A DNA stretch of 40,819 nt from Thioalkalivibrio sp. XN279. Lineage in GTDB: Bacteria > Pseudomonadota > Gammaproteobacteria > Steroidobacterales > XN24. A program made the translations under genes and the position numbers. Under the pieces are notes generated by a model. It was not told the origin of the DNA. It made no database searches and saw only the letters and a list, made by a program, of their open reading frames with translations. The stretch covers positions 307,501 through 348,319 of the forward strand of contig NZ_JAANBD010000023.1 of the NCBI RefSeq assembly GCF_011089885.1, given 5' to 3'. Shown here one piece after another: positions 9,298-18,500 of the stretch. The first letter of the stretch is position 1; each line of letters starts with the position of its first letter.

Positions 9298-9948
9298 ATG
9301 GACCTGATTTATTCATTGGTTGGATTTTTCGTAACGGGTGGGCCGTTCATGTATCCGATCCTGATCGTGTTTGCGGTCGGGGCGGCCATTGCGATCGAGC
9401 GCTATATCACCCTTTCGAGGGTGACGAATCACAATCAGAGCATGTGGGACAAGATCCAGCCGGCGCTGAACCAGGGCGATTTCGACAAGGCCCGCGAGCT
9501 CACCAGCAAGGACACCTCGACGGTCTCCCGGCTGCTGAGCATGGGGCTGGCCCGGCAGGGCGCGGTCCGCCGTCGCGAGGACATCGAGATCGCGATGGAG
9601 GAAAGCATGATGGAGATCATTCCACAGCTGGAGAAGCGCACCGCCTATGTGGCGCTGGCATCGAGCATCGCCACGCTGCTGGGACTGCTCGGCACCATCA
9701 TGGGGCTGATCTCGGCCTTTACCGCGGTGGCCAACGCCAATCCCGCCGAGAAGGCCGACCTGCTGTCCGCCAGCATTTCGGTGGCGATGAACACCACCGC
9801 CTTCGGCCTCATGGTTGCCATCCCGCTGCTCGTCACGCACGCCGTGCTGACAGCCAAGACCGGCGCCATCGTGGACAGCCTGGAGATGGCCTCGGTGAAA
9901 GCGCTGAACGTCATTTCCGCCAAGGCCAAGCGGGTCGCGGAGGCGTAG
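9298..9948 (+). CDS. MotA/TolQ/ExbB-family proton channel subunit
   Basis: A 216-residue inner-membrane protein with three membrane segments: about 16-36, 117-141 and 157-185. The TM2/TM3 hallmarks of the family are present: LLGLLGTIMGLISAF and AMNTTAFGLMVAIPLL, including the conserved threonines that line the proton path in ExbB/TolQ. ATG 9298 is preferred over GTG 9280 because AGAGGA lies upstream at good spacing. It is followed by two ExbD-type genes and a TonB-like gene. In known systems an ExbB pentamer around an ExbD dimer uses the proton gradient to move a periplasmic transducer; that role is inferred here. Confidence 0.95.
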   Translation: MDLIYSLVGFFVTGGPFMYPILIVFAVGAAIAIERYITLSRVTNHNQSMWDKIQPALNQGDFDKARELTSKDTSTVSRLLSMGLARQGAVRRREDIEIAMEESMMEIIPQLEKRTAYVALASSIATLLGLLGTIMGLISAFTAVANANPAEKADLLSASISVAMNTTAFGLMVAIPLLVTHAVLTAKTGAIVDSLEMASVKALNVISAKAKRVAEA

Positions 9949-9951
9949 GAA

Positions 9952-10449
9952 ATGGCCAGGAGACACCACTACAGGCGGCGCATGAACGAGCCGGCCGAGT
10001 TGGACATGACCACCTTTCTCAACCTGATGGTGGTGTTGGTGCCGTTTCTGCTGATCACGGCCGTGTTCTCGCGTATCACCATCGTCGAGCTGAGCCTGCC
10101 CAGCAGCGCCAGTGCGCCGGCGCCGACCGCCCCGGCATTCCGCGTCGAGGTGATCGTGCGCGAGACCGGCCTCGAGATCACCAACGGCCAGGTCGTGATC
10201 GCCGCCATGCCGAAAGCCGAGGACGAGGACTACGACCTGTCGCAACTCGGCGAGTATCTCGTCGCTCTCAAGCGCGAGTATCCCGACAAGGAAGAGGCCT
10301 CCGTGCTGCTGGAGCCGGACATCGCCTATGACCACCTGATACGGGTCATGGACGTGGTGCGCAGCGTGGAACTGCCGCCGGAAGGGGAAGCGCTGGAGCC
10401 GCTGCGCGTGGCCCTGTTCCCCGACATCGCCATTGGAGACGCGCCATGA
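9952..10449 (+). CDS. ExbD/TolR-family protein lacking the conserved Asp
   Basis: A 165-residue protein with a basic cytoplasmic N-terminus (residues 1-17), one membrane helix (about 19-41), and a periplasmic domain of about 120 residues. In ExbD and TolR the helix begins with a PLLDV-type motif whose Asp is the proton-carrying residue. Here the equivalent sequence is TTFLNLMVVLVPFLL, with Asn24 at that position; Asp18 lies earlier, before the membrane. The subunit is therefore probably not proton-active alone. It overlaps the next ExbD gene (which keeps the Asp) by four bases, suggesting that the two make a mixed dimer in the ExbB ring. Confidence 0.9.
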   Translation: MARRHHYRRRMNEPAELDMTTFLNLMVVLVPFLLITAVFSRITIVELSLPSSASAPAPTAPAFRVEVIVRETGLEITNGQVVIAAMPKAEDEDYDLSQLGEYLVALKREYPDKEEASVLLEPDIAYDHLIRVMDVVRSVELPPEGEALEPLRVALFPDIAIGDAP

Positions 10450-10949
10450 AGAACAGTCGCCGGGTGAAACGCATGTCGCGCAACCGGACCAGGATCACCA
10501 AGATGAACCTGACCTCGCTCATGGACGTGTTCACCATCCTGGTATTTTTCCTGCTGGTGAATTCCGCCTCCAGCGAGGTGCTGGACACGCCGAAGCAGAT
10601 CAAGCTGCCGGAGTCGGTGGTGGAGTCGAAGCCGCGCGAGACCGTGGTGATCTTCATCAGTCCCGAGCAGGTGACGGTGCAGGGCCAGCCGGTGGCCCTG
10701 GTCGCCGACATTCTCCAGATGGAAGGCCAGGACATCGCACCGATCGCCGACCGCCTCGCCGCGCTCGACCAGAACGTGGTCGGGCTGCGCACGCGGGTGG
10801 TGGCGGAAAGCCAGGAGATCACCATCCTGGCGGACAAGCTGGTGCCGTTCAGCGTCATCAAGAAAGTGATGTCCACCTGCACCAGCCAGGGCTACGGCCG
10901 CATTTCCCTCGCCGTGATGCAGAAAGGCCACCAGGCCGCACAAATCTAG
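10446..10949 (+). CDS. ExbD/TolR-family proton channel subunit (Asp present)
   Basis: A 167-residue protein with a strongly basic N-terminus (residues 1-19), one membrane helix with the canonical LTSLMDVFTILVFFLL motif (Asp27 as the expected proton-carrying residue), and a periplasmic domain with the usual beta-alpha pattern ending near GRISLAVMQ. The start overlaps the previous stop (ATGA). With the upstream ExbB-like protein it completes a TolQ/TolR- or ExbB/ExbD-type motor. Neither tolA, tolB and pal nor TonB-dependent siderophore receptor genes are nearby, so this is a dedicated set rather than the general Tol or Ton system. Confidence 0.93.
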   Translation: MKNSRRVKRMSRNRTRITKMNLTSLMDVFTILVFFLLVNSASSEVLDTPKQIKLPESVVESKPRETVVIFISPEQVTVQGQPVALVADILQMEGQDIAPIADRLAALDQNVVGLRTRVVAESQEITILADKLVPFSVIKKVMSTCTSQGYGRISLAVMQKGHQAAQI

Positions 10950-10958
10950 AGTGACACC

Positions 10959-12362
10959 GTGAACGTTGAAGCCACCCTCGATCAAGCCGCCCTGGACGCC
11001 GAGTTCGCCCAGGCGCGGGAGCGGCTGGATGCACTCGACCGGGACTTGCGCGCCGTCGATGCTGAGCTGGAAAGCTTGTCCGCCGACCATGAACGCTTCC
11101 TGCTGCTGCAGACCGCCTGCACGGCGCTCGGCAAGCTCGGGGAGCTGGGCGCCGCGGAACTGTTCTGGGGTGAGCAGTTCGCGGGAGAGAAGAGCGCGCA
11201 GCACCTGAGGCGTGTCGGCGCGCGGGTGGATGCCTTCCAACGCCAGTGGGGCGAGGTGGAGGCACGCCGCGAGGCCGTGATCGAGCAGATCCGGCAGGTT
11301 GAGGAACAGGTCGAGATCATCGAGGAGTCGCTGTTCCAGGCGCAGCAGGCCGAGGAACGGCGCAAGCTCGAGTGGATCATAGAGCGCGAGATCGACGCGC
11401 TGCCGGCGCGCCGTGCGGTGATGCCGTGGGCGCGCGGCGGCGAGGACGACCGTCGCCTGCGCAAGGCGCTGGGCACTTCGCTGCTGGCGGCGCTGGTGCT
11501 CGGGCTGATCCTGCCGTTGGTGGATCTCCCCCTGCCGCCGCTCGGCGAACCGATCGAAGTGCCGGAACGGCTGGCGCGCCTGGTCGAGCAGCGGCGCCCG
11601 CCGCCGCCACCACCGGTGCGCGAGGAGCCGCAGCCGGAGGTGCCCGAGCCGGTGGTGGAGGAAACGCCGCAGCCGACGGAAGAAGAGCCGGTGGTGGCGC
11701 AGGCGCCGACGCCGCAGCCGACGCCGCAGCCCGAGCCGAACACGCGGCAACGCGCGGAGTCCGCGGGCATCCTCGCCTTCCGCGAAAAATTCTCCGGCCT
11801 GGCCGACAGCCGTCCCTCCGCGCAGCTCGGCGCCGACGCGCGCATCAGCGGTGCGGGCGAGGAGGCGGCAGGCCCGGCGCAACGCTCCATGGTCACCACC
11901 CAGGCGCCGGGCTCGAGCGGGGGCATCAATCTTGCCTCGCTGAGCCGTGGCGGCGGTGGTGGCGGCGGCGGCTCGCTGGCCGGCGTCCAGGTGACCCGGG
12001 CCACCAGCTCGATCGGCGGCGGCGGCGCCGGCCGGCCCACGGCCGGTGGTGGCGGCGGCGGCGCGACAGCGTCCCGCACGGACGAAGAGATCCAGATCGT
12101 CTTCGATCGCCACAAGGCATCGCTGTACCGGCTTTACAACCGCGAGCTGCGCCGGGATCCGACCCTGCGCGGGCAGATGGTGCTGCGCATTCGCATCGAG
12201 CCGGATGGCCGGGTCTCGCTGTGCGAGTTGCAGTCCACGGACATGAATGCGCCGGAGCTCTCGGCGCAGGTGCTGGAACGGGTCGGCACCTTCAACTTCG
12301 GCGCCAAGGATGTACCGCCGGTGAACATTCTCTACCCGATCGATTTCCTGCCAGCGACCTGA
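10959..12362 (+). CDS. TonB-like energy transducer with AgmX/PglI C-terminal domain
   Basis: A 467-residue protein. Residues 1 to about 165 are a predicted cytoplasmic coiled coil (Glu/Arg/Gln-rich), which classical TonB lacks. Residues 170-190 form the only membrane helix. Residues 195-262 are Pro/Glu-rich, like the TonB and TolA periplasmic spacer. Residues 320-370 are Gly-rich linkers. Residues 375-467 match the AgmX/PglI C-terminal type: IQIVFDRHKASLYRLYNREL, then VLRIRIEPDGRVS, and a FNFG-type end. The GTG start lies 9 bases after the ExbD gene. It probably carries motor movement across the periplasm to outer-membrane partners; in Myxococcus, AgmX/GltJ is part of the gliding machine. The cytoplasmic coiled coil could bind regulators. 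Confidence 0.87.
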   Translation: MNVEATLDQAALDAEFAQARERLDALDRDLRAVDAELESLSADHERFLLLQTACTALGKLGELGAAELFWGEQFAGEKSAQHLRRVGARVDAFQRQWGEVEARREAVIEQIRQVEEQVEIIEESLFQAQQAEERRKLEWIIEREIDALPARRAVMPWARGGEDDRRLRKALGTSLLAALVLGLILPLVDLPLPPLGEPIEVPERLARLVEQRRPPPPPPVREEPQPEVPEPVVEETPQPTEEEPVVAQAPTPQPTPQPEPNTRQRAESAGILAFREKFSGLADSRPSAQLGADARISGAGEEAAGPAQRSMVTTQAPGSSGGINLASLSRGGGGGGGGSLAGVQVTRATSSIGGGGAGRPTAGGGGGGATASRTDEEIQIVFDRHKASLYRLYNRELRRDPTLRGQMVLRIRIEPDGRVSLCELQSTDMNAPELSAQVLERVGTFNFGAKDVPPVNILYPIDFLPAT

Positions 12363-12421
12363 GTCAGCGGCAGCTGTACAGGCACGACCACCGACAAGAC
12401 CACAGACACGACACTCGACAC

Positions 12422-12515
12422 GATTCAGACAAAGGCAAACCCACCGAAAGGTGGCGACGCAAAGTCACCGGTCTAACGGGCTCCCTGGCCCCATGACAGC
12501 GGGACCGCCGGAATC
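12422..12515 (+). promoter_or_regulatory. Cyclic di-GMP-I riboswitch (GEMM-I), copy 3
   Basis: Same core as copies 1 and 2: AAAGGCAAACC, GAAA-capped hairpin, GACGCAAAGTC, CCGGTCTAA, GGGC/GCCC hairpin with loop TCCCTG, CAGCGGGACCGCCGG. The closing helix is GATTC (12422-12426) with GAATC (12511-12515). The G20-equivalent is G. It starts 60 bases after the TonB-like gene without an obvious terminator or promoter between them, so it may lie inside a long transcript from riboswitch 2 as well as being a leader. The intervening 12363-12421 is CA-rich and looks unstructured. Downstream are the two giant surface-protein genes. Confidence 0.93.
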
Positions 12516-12536
12516 CAGCCCTGCCACGGGCTGTCT

Positions 12537-12587
12537 CCCTCGGTTCGCACCGGCGCTGCGATCGCCATACCCCAGGTGGAACGAGGG
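12537..12587 (+). promoter_or_regulatory. Possible ribosome-site sequestering helix after riboswitch 3
   Basis: CCCTCG (12537-12542) is the exact complement of CGAGGG (12582-12587), the ribosome site of the gene starting at 12594. The arrangement mirrors that after copies 1 and 2. The pairing is seen; the switching is inferred. Confidence 0.45.
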
Positions 12588-12593
12588 CACGCA

Positions 12594-15500
12594 ATGATCC
12601 CCGAACGGGCAATACAAGCGCGAGCGCGCAGCGGCAGGACGGTGGTCCGACTGCTGGCCGCAGCAATGCTGCTGCTGGTGTCGCTGCCCGCGCTGGCGGT
12701 GAATTGCCTGGATGCGCCTTATTTCGGAGTGATAGACGGCAACTTCGTGGCGCCGCCCAGCCAGATCCAGGTCGACGGCAACTGCACCGTCAGGAATTTC
12801 CCGGCCTCCAACCCGCTGACCACGAACTTCAGTTTCCTGACGCAACCGGGCCAGACGCAGGAACGCTGGCTGGTGGTGTTCGACAACGTCGTGCACCTCG
12901 GCAACATGTCCTGCAACGCCACGCACGAGCACAAGATCTGGTTCACCAACGGCTCCTCCAGCAGGATCCGCGCGAACTGCCAGAACCTGCTCATCCCCGT
13001 CGAGAAGATCGACAAGCAGAACCCTGCGGGCCAGGTCACCGCCGCGATCGGCGCGCCGTTCACCTACCGCCTGGTCATCCCGGTGCTGTTCGACCCGGCC
13101 ACGGGCAACGTCATCAACTTCGCCGGCTCGCCGAACCAGCTGCACGGCATCACCATCTGGGACGATCTCAACGAGACCGGCGCCGACCTGACCTACCTCA
13201 GCCACGAGGCTTACTGGCTGGAGAGCGGCGCCGAAGTGCCGCACACCTTCTCCAATACCGACGGCCTGCTCACTTTCGTCATCGACCCGGTCATTCCCGC
13301 CGAGACCCAGATGGTCATCGACATCACGGTGGTGCTCGACGACTCGCCGGCGAACGTGATCGGCACGCAGTTCATCAACACCGCCAAGTGGCAGTTCGGT
13401 CGGCTCATCGACGGCGTGTTCTACCAGCCGCTGCCGGGCGAGTGGGGCGTCACGCCGCCCATGACGATCGCGGGGCCCGACCTGGTGGTCGACAAGACCG
13501 GCCCGGCGACCCTGAACCTCGGCGAGCTGGGAGAGTTCGTCCTCGACGTCCGCAATATCGGGAACAGCGACGCCTGGAACACCAGGCTGGCAGACCAGCT
13601 GCCCGACGGCGCGAGCGGTGGCATGTGCGACTTTGCGCCTGTCGTCCAGAGCGCGCAGGTATTCGCCGCCGACGGCGTCACGCCGGTGCCCGGCAAGGGC
13701 CCGCTGGTCCAAGGGACGGATTACTTCCTCAGCTTCAGCAGCGCTCCGGCCTGCGAGCTGGAGCTCGAGATCCTCACGCCGGCCGGCGTCATCGGCGCCG
13801 GCGAGCGCCTGGTCGTCCGCTACCAGGGCAGGATCGACAGCGACACCCAGGACGGCATAGCGCTGACCAATGTCGCCGGTGCGGTCGAATGGTTCCATGG
13901 CGCCCCGGGCAGCCCCTCGCGCTACCAGTTCACGCGCGAGCTGACCGACGGCACCGTCGGCGTGGTCGACCACGAGGATGCCCATACCGTCACGGTGGCG
14001 CTGTCGGGGCTGTTCTTCGAGAAGTCGGTGGCCAACCTGAGCACCGGCACGAACCCGGCCGGGACGGCCCGGCCGGGCGACGTGCTGCGCTACACCCTGC
14101 GCCTGCGGACCCTCGACGACGCGCTCGAGAATCTCACCTTCCGCGACGACCTCGGGTCGCTCAACACGCTGCCGGTGTTCGTGCCGGGCTCGCTGGCGCT
14201 GGTGCCCGGCAGCATCCCGCCGGGCGCCGACACCTCGAACACCAACCCGGCCGGCGGAACCAACGGCGCCGGCCTGCTCGATATCCGCAACCTGCAATTG
14301 CCTGCGGGCGGCGCGATCCAGGTCCAGTTCGATATCACCCTGCGGCCGGAGCTCAGCGACGGCGACGTGGCCCTGAACCAGGCCGAGCTCATCTTTGGCG
14401 GCAGCCAGCTGGCCCTCAGCGACGATCCGAACATCAACGGCCCCGCCGATCCGGCGGTGCCGGGCGACGAGGACCCGACGCGGGTGGTGATCGAGACCGA
14501 TCCGCCGCAGGGCCTGGCGAAGGCCAACACCCAGGCCACGGCCGCCATCGGCGAGCGCTTCAGCTATCGCGTCACGGTGCCTGCCGTGCCGCATGCCACG
14601 GCGGTGTACGACGCGCGCATCATCGACGACCTGTCGGCCTCGGCCGCCGACCTGCGCTTCGTCGGCGTCAGCAAGGTCTCCGGCTCGGGGGCGTGGACGC
14701 CGGTGAACACCGGCACCGACACCGCCCTGGTGATCGAGGACCCGGTGAACGGGATCGACATCCCGGCCGGCGAGCAGGCGGTCATCGAGATCACCGTCGA
14801 GCTGCTGGACACCGCCGCCAACGTGGCCGGCCTCGCTTTCACCAATACCGCGTCCTACACCTACAACCTGCGCAACGACGATCCCGGCAGCGTCCGTCCC
14901 GGCGATCCCGGCACCACGGAGCCGATGACCATCGTCGAGCCGCAGCTCACGCTCGAGAAGAGCGGCCCGACACGCATGGTGCCGAACGGCGCGCCCGCCG
15001 ATTTCACGCTCGACGTGCACAACACCGGCACCTCGCCGGCGTACCGCCTGACCCTCATCGACCGCTTGCCCGATACGGCCGGTGGCGGCATGTGCGACGT
15101 TGCGCCCGCCGCACTCACGCTGCAGCTGTTCCAGGCGGACGGGGTGACGCCGGTGGCGCCGGTGCTGGTGGCCGGGAGCGACTACACGGTCGATTTCGCC
15201 GGCACGCCCGCCTGCACCATGACCCTCACCATGTTGTCCGCCGCGGCTGCGATCGGTCCCGACCAGCGGTTGCTGGTGCGTTACCAGGCCGCGCTCGACG
15301 TGGGCACGCAGGAAAATATCGGTCTCACCAACGTGGCCGGCGCGACGCGGTGGTTCAGCAACGACGCCGCGGCGCCCGGGGCCGAGGTGCGCGAGTACCT
15401 CCGCCCGCTCACCAACGGCACCGTCGGCGTGCTCGACCACGAGGACGCCCACACCGTGGCCGTGTTCGCTCCCGTGCTGCGCTTCGACAAGACCGTCGCC

Positions 15501-18500
15501 AACGTCACCCGCGGCGACGATCCCGGCACGCTGGCCTCTCCCGGCGACACCCTGCGCTACCGGCTGGTCATCGAGAACCTGGGCGAGACCCCGGTCGAGG
15601 ACTTCAGCATCATCGACCAGCTGGATCGGCTCAACGTCCCGCAAGCGTTCCAGCCCGGCAGCCTGAGGCTGGTCACGGTGCCGGCCGGCGCCGACACCGC
15701 CAGCACCGATCCCTCCGGCGGCGATGCCGGCACCGGCCTGCTCGACGTCCGCAACCTCAGCCTGGCCGGCCCGGGCGACAGCGTGACGATCGAGTTCGAG
15801 GTCGCGCTGGCGCCGGTGCTCGCCAACGGCCGTGCGGTCCTCAACCAGTCGCAGATGCTGGTCGACCAGACGGTGGTCTGGCAGAGCGACGACCCGAACG
15901 TCAACGGCCCCTCCGACCCCGGCGTGGACGGTGACGAAGATCCGACCCGGATCGTGATCGAGTCGGCGCCGGCCTTCGAGGTGCACAAGGTCTCGGCCTA
16001 TCTTGACGGCGATCCCGCCATCCTGCTCGCCGGCGAGCGGCTGCGCTACACCGTCACCGTGCGCAACATCGGCAGCGATGACGCAGCCGATACGTTGCTG
16101 CGCGACGAGATCCCGGTAAACACGCGCTATGTGCCTGGCAGCACCACCCTCAACGGCGCGCCGGTCCCGGACGGTCCCGCCGCAAGCGCCCCGCTGAGCA
16201 ACGGCATCCTCATCAACACCCCGGAGGACCCGACGCCGGGCCTGCTGCGCGCCGCGCCCGCGGAGACGCCCGGCAACACGGCGACGCTGACCTTCGACGT
16301 GACAGTCAACGAGGACGTGATCGACGGCACGGTGATTGCCAACCAGGCCTTCGTCAGCGCGCCGGCCGGCGGGATCAACGGGCAGCCTTCCGACGACCCG
16401 CGCACGCCGATCGTGGACGACCCGACGCGCGACGTGGTCGGCAATGCGCCGGCGCTGTGGGCCGAGAAGACGGTCGCCTTGCTGGTCGACGCGGGGACGC
16501 CGGGCATCGTCGACCCGGGCGACGTGCTGCGCTATACCATCACCGTCTACAACTTCGGCAACGTGCCCGCCACCGGCGCGGTGGTCCGTGATCCGATCCC
16601 GCCGGACACGACCTACCAGGCCGACACGCTGTATCTCAACGAGCTGCCCGTGGGCCAGCCGGACGGTGGCGTTTCGCCGCTGATCGCCGGCGTGGACGTC
16701 AGCTCGGAGGACCTCACGCCGCCGTTGCCCGATACGGGAAGCGGCACCCTCTCGCCCGGCGGTGCGGCGCAGATCCGGTTCGATGTCCGGGTCGACGACG
16801 CCGTGCTGTCGGGCACCATCATCCGCAACCAGGCCGTGGTTGCGACGCAGGAGCTCTCCGACCAGCTCACCGACGGCGACGGCAACCCGAGCAACGGCGC
16901 GCAGCCCACCGAGATCGTGGTCGGCGACGCGCAGCAGCTGGCGATCACCAAGCAGGTCGCCGTGGTCGGCGGCGGCCTGGCGCTGCCGGGAACGACGCTC
17001 GAGTACGTCGTGGAAGTGCGCAACATCGCCAGCGTGCCTGCCCAGGCCGTGGTGATCACCGACGATCTCGACCTGCCCGTGGCGGGGCAGCTCAGCCTGG
17101 TGGACGGCTCTGCCAGCATGAATGGTTCCGGCGCCGCGATCAGCGTCGCGGGGCCGGTGCTGGTGGCCGACTACTCCAGCGTGTACGGACCGCTGGCGCC
17201 CGGCGGCGTGGTCCAGCTGCGCTTCCGTGCGGTGCTGGACGAAGCCCTGGCCGTCGGCACCACCGTGACCAATACCGCGGTGGTGGAGTGGAACACGCCG
17301 GCGCAAAGCGCCAGCGCGAGCGTCTCCATAGATGTCGGCGGCGTCGCCGGCGTCGGCATCGTGAATGGCGTGGCCTGGCACGACGTCGATTTCAACCGCG
17401 TCCAGGGCGCGGGTGAGCCTGCGCTCGAAGGCTGGGTCGTCAATCTCTATCGCAACGACCAGCTGGTGCACACCACGCTGACCGATGCCGGCGGCGCTTA
17501 TCGCATCAGCGGCATCGCGCCCAACGACGCCAACGGCGACCGCTATGAGCTGCGCTTCCGGGCGCCCGACGCGGGGTCACTGAGCGCCATGCTCGGCGAC
17601 GGCGACTCGCCGTTCACCAACGGCCCGCAATCCATCGCCGACATCGCGGTCGCTTCGGGCAGCAACCTGCAGGACCTGAACCTGCCGATCACGCCCAACG
17701 GCGTCGTCTACAACGCCATGCTGCGAACCTCGGTGGCCGGCGCCGCGCTCACCATGCAGTACGCGGGCAGCGAAACGCCGCTGCCCGCCAGCTGCTTCGC
17801 CGACCCGGTGCAGCAGGGCCAGGTGACGCGCGGCGACGGATACTACAAGTTCGACCTGGACCTGTCCGATCCGGCCTGCGCCGGCACCGGCTACATCATT
17901 GCCGTCGCGGCGCCGGCGGACGGCTTCATTCCCGGCCAGTCCCGCATCATTCCACCGGCCAGCGACGGCGCGACGCCGGCCTTCTCGGTGCCGGCATGTC
18001 CGGGCACCGCCGCCGACGCGGTCCCGGCCACGGCGGCGCACTGCGAGGCGCAGGTCTCCGGCCTGGCCCCGCCGCCGTCCGTGCCCGGGCGCACCGCCGG
18101 CACCAGCTATTACCTGCACCTCGGCCTGGACGACAGCCAGCCGCCGGGCTCCAGCGAGATCTTCAATAACCACATCCCGCTCGATCCCGTGCTCGACGGT
18201 GCGGTGGCGATCAGCAAGACGACCCCGGTGCTCAACGTCAGCCGCGGCCAGCTGGTGCCTTACCTGATCACCGTCAACAACGTGTTCGGCGCGGAGCTGC
18301 TCGATATCTCCATCGTCGATCGCTTCCCGGCCGGCTTCCGCTACGTCGAGGGCTCGGCGCGCATCGACGGCATGCCGGCCGAGCCTGCCGTCGCGGGACG
18401 CGAGCTGACCTGGGACAACCTCGGCATCGACGAGGAAGGCACGCGCACGGTGGCGCTGCTGCTGGCAGTCGGCGCCGGCGTGGGCGAGGGCGAGTTCGTC

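Noticed and set aside
1894-12515. Reading the GEMM elements as cGAMP (GEMM-Ib) riboswitches
   Set aside because: The base equivalent to Vc2 position 20 is G in all three copies and the core matches the classical cyclic di-GMP form; the cGAMP-selective class has A at that position.
12465-17471. A 1668-codon open frame on the - strand, opposite the DUF11 gene
   Set aside because: It is an antisense shadow caused by high GC. The translation is full of His, Arg, Val and Gly in a pattern mirroring the + strand codons, has no domain, and lies across a clear DUF11 protein.
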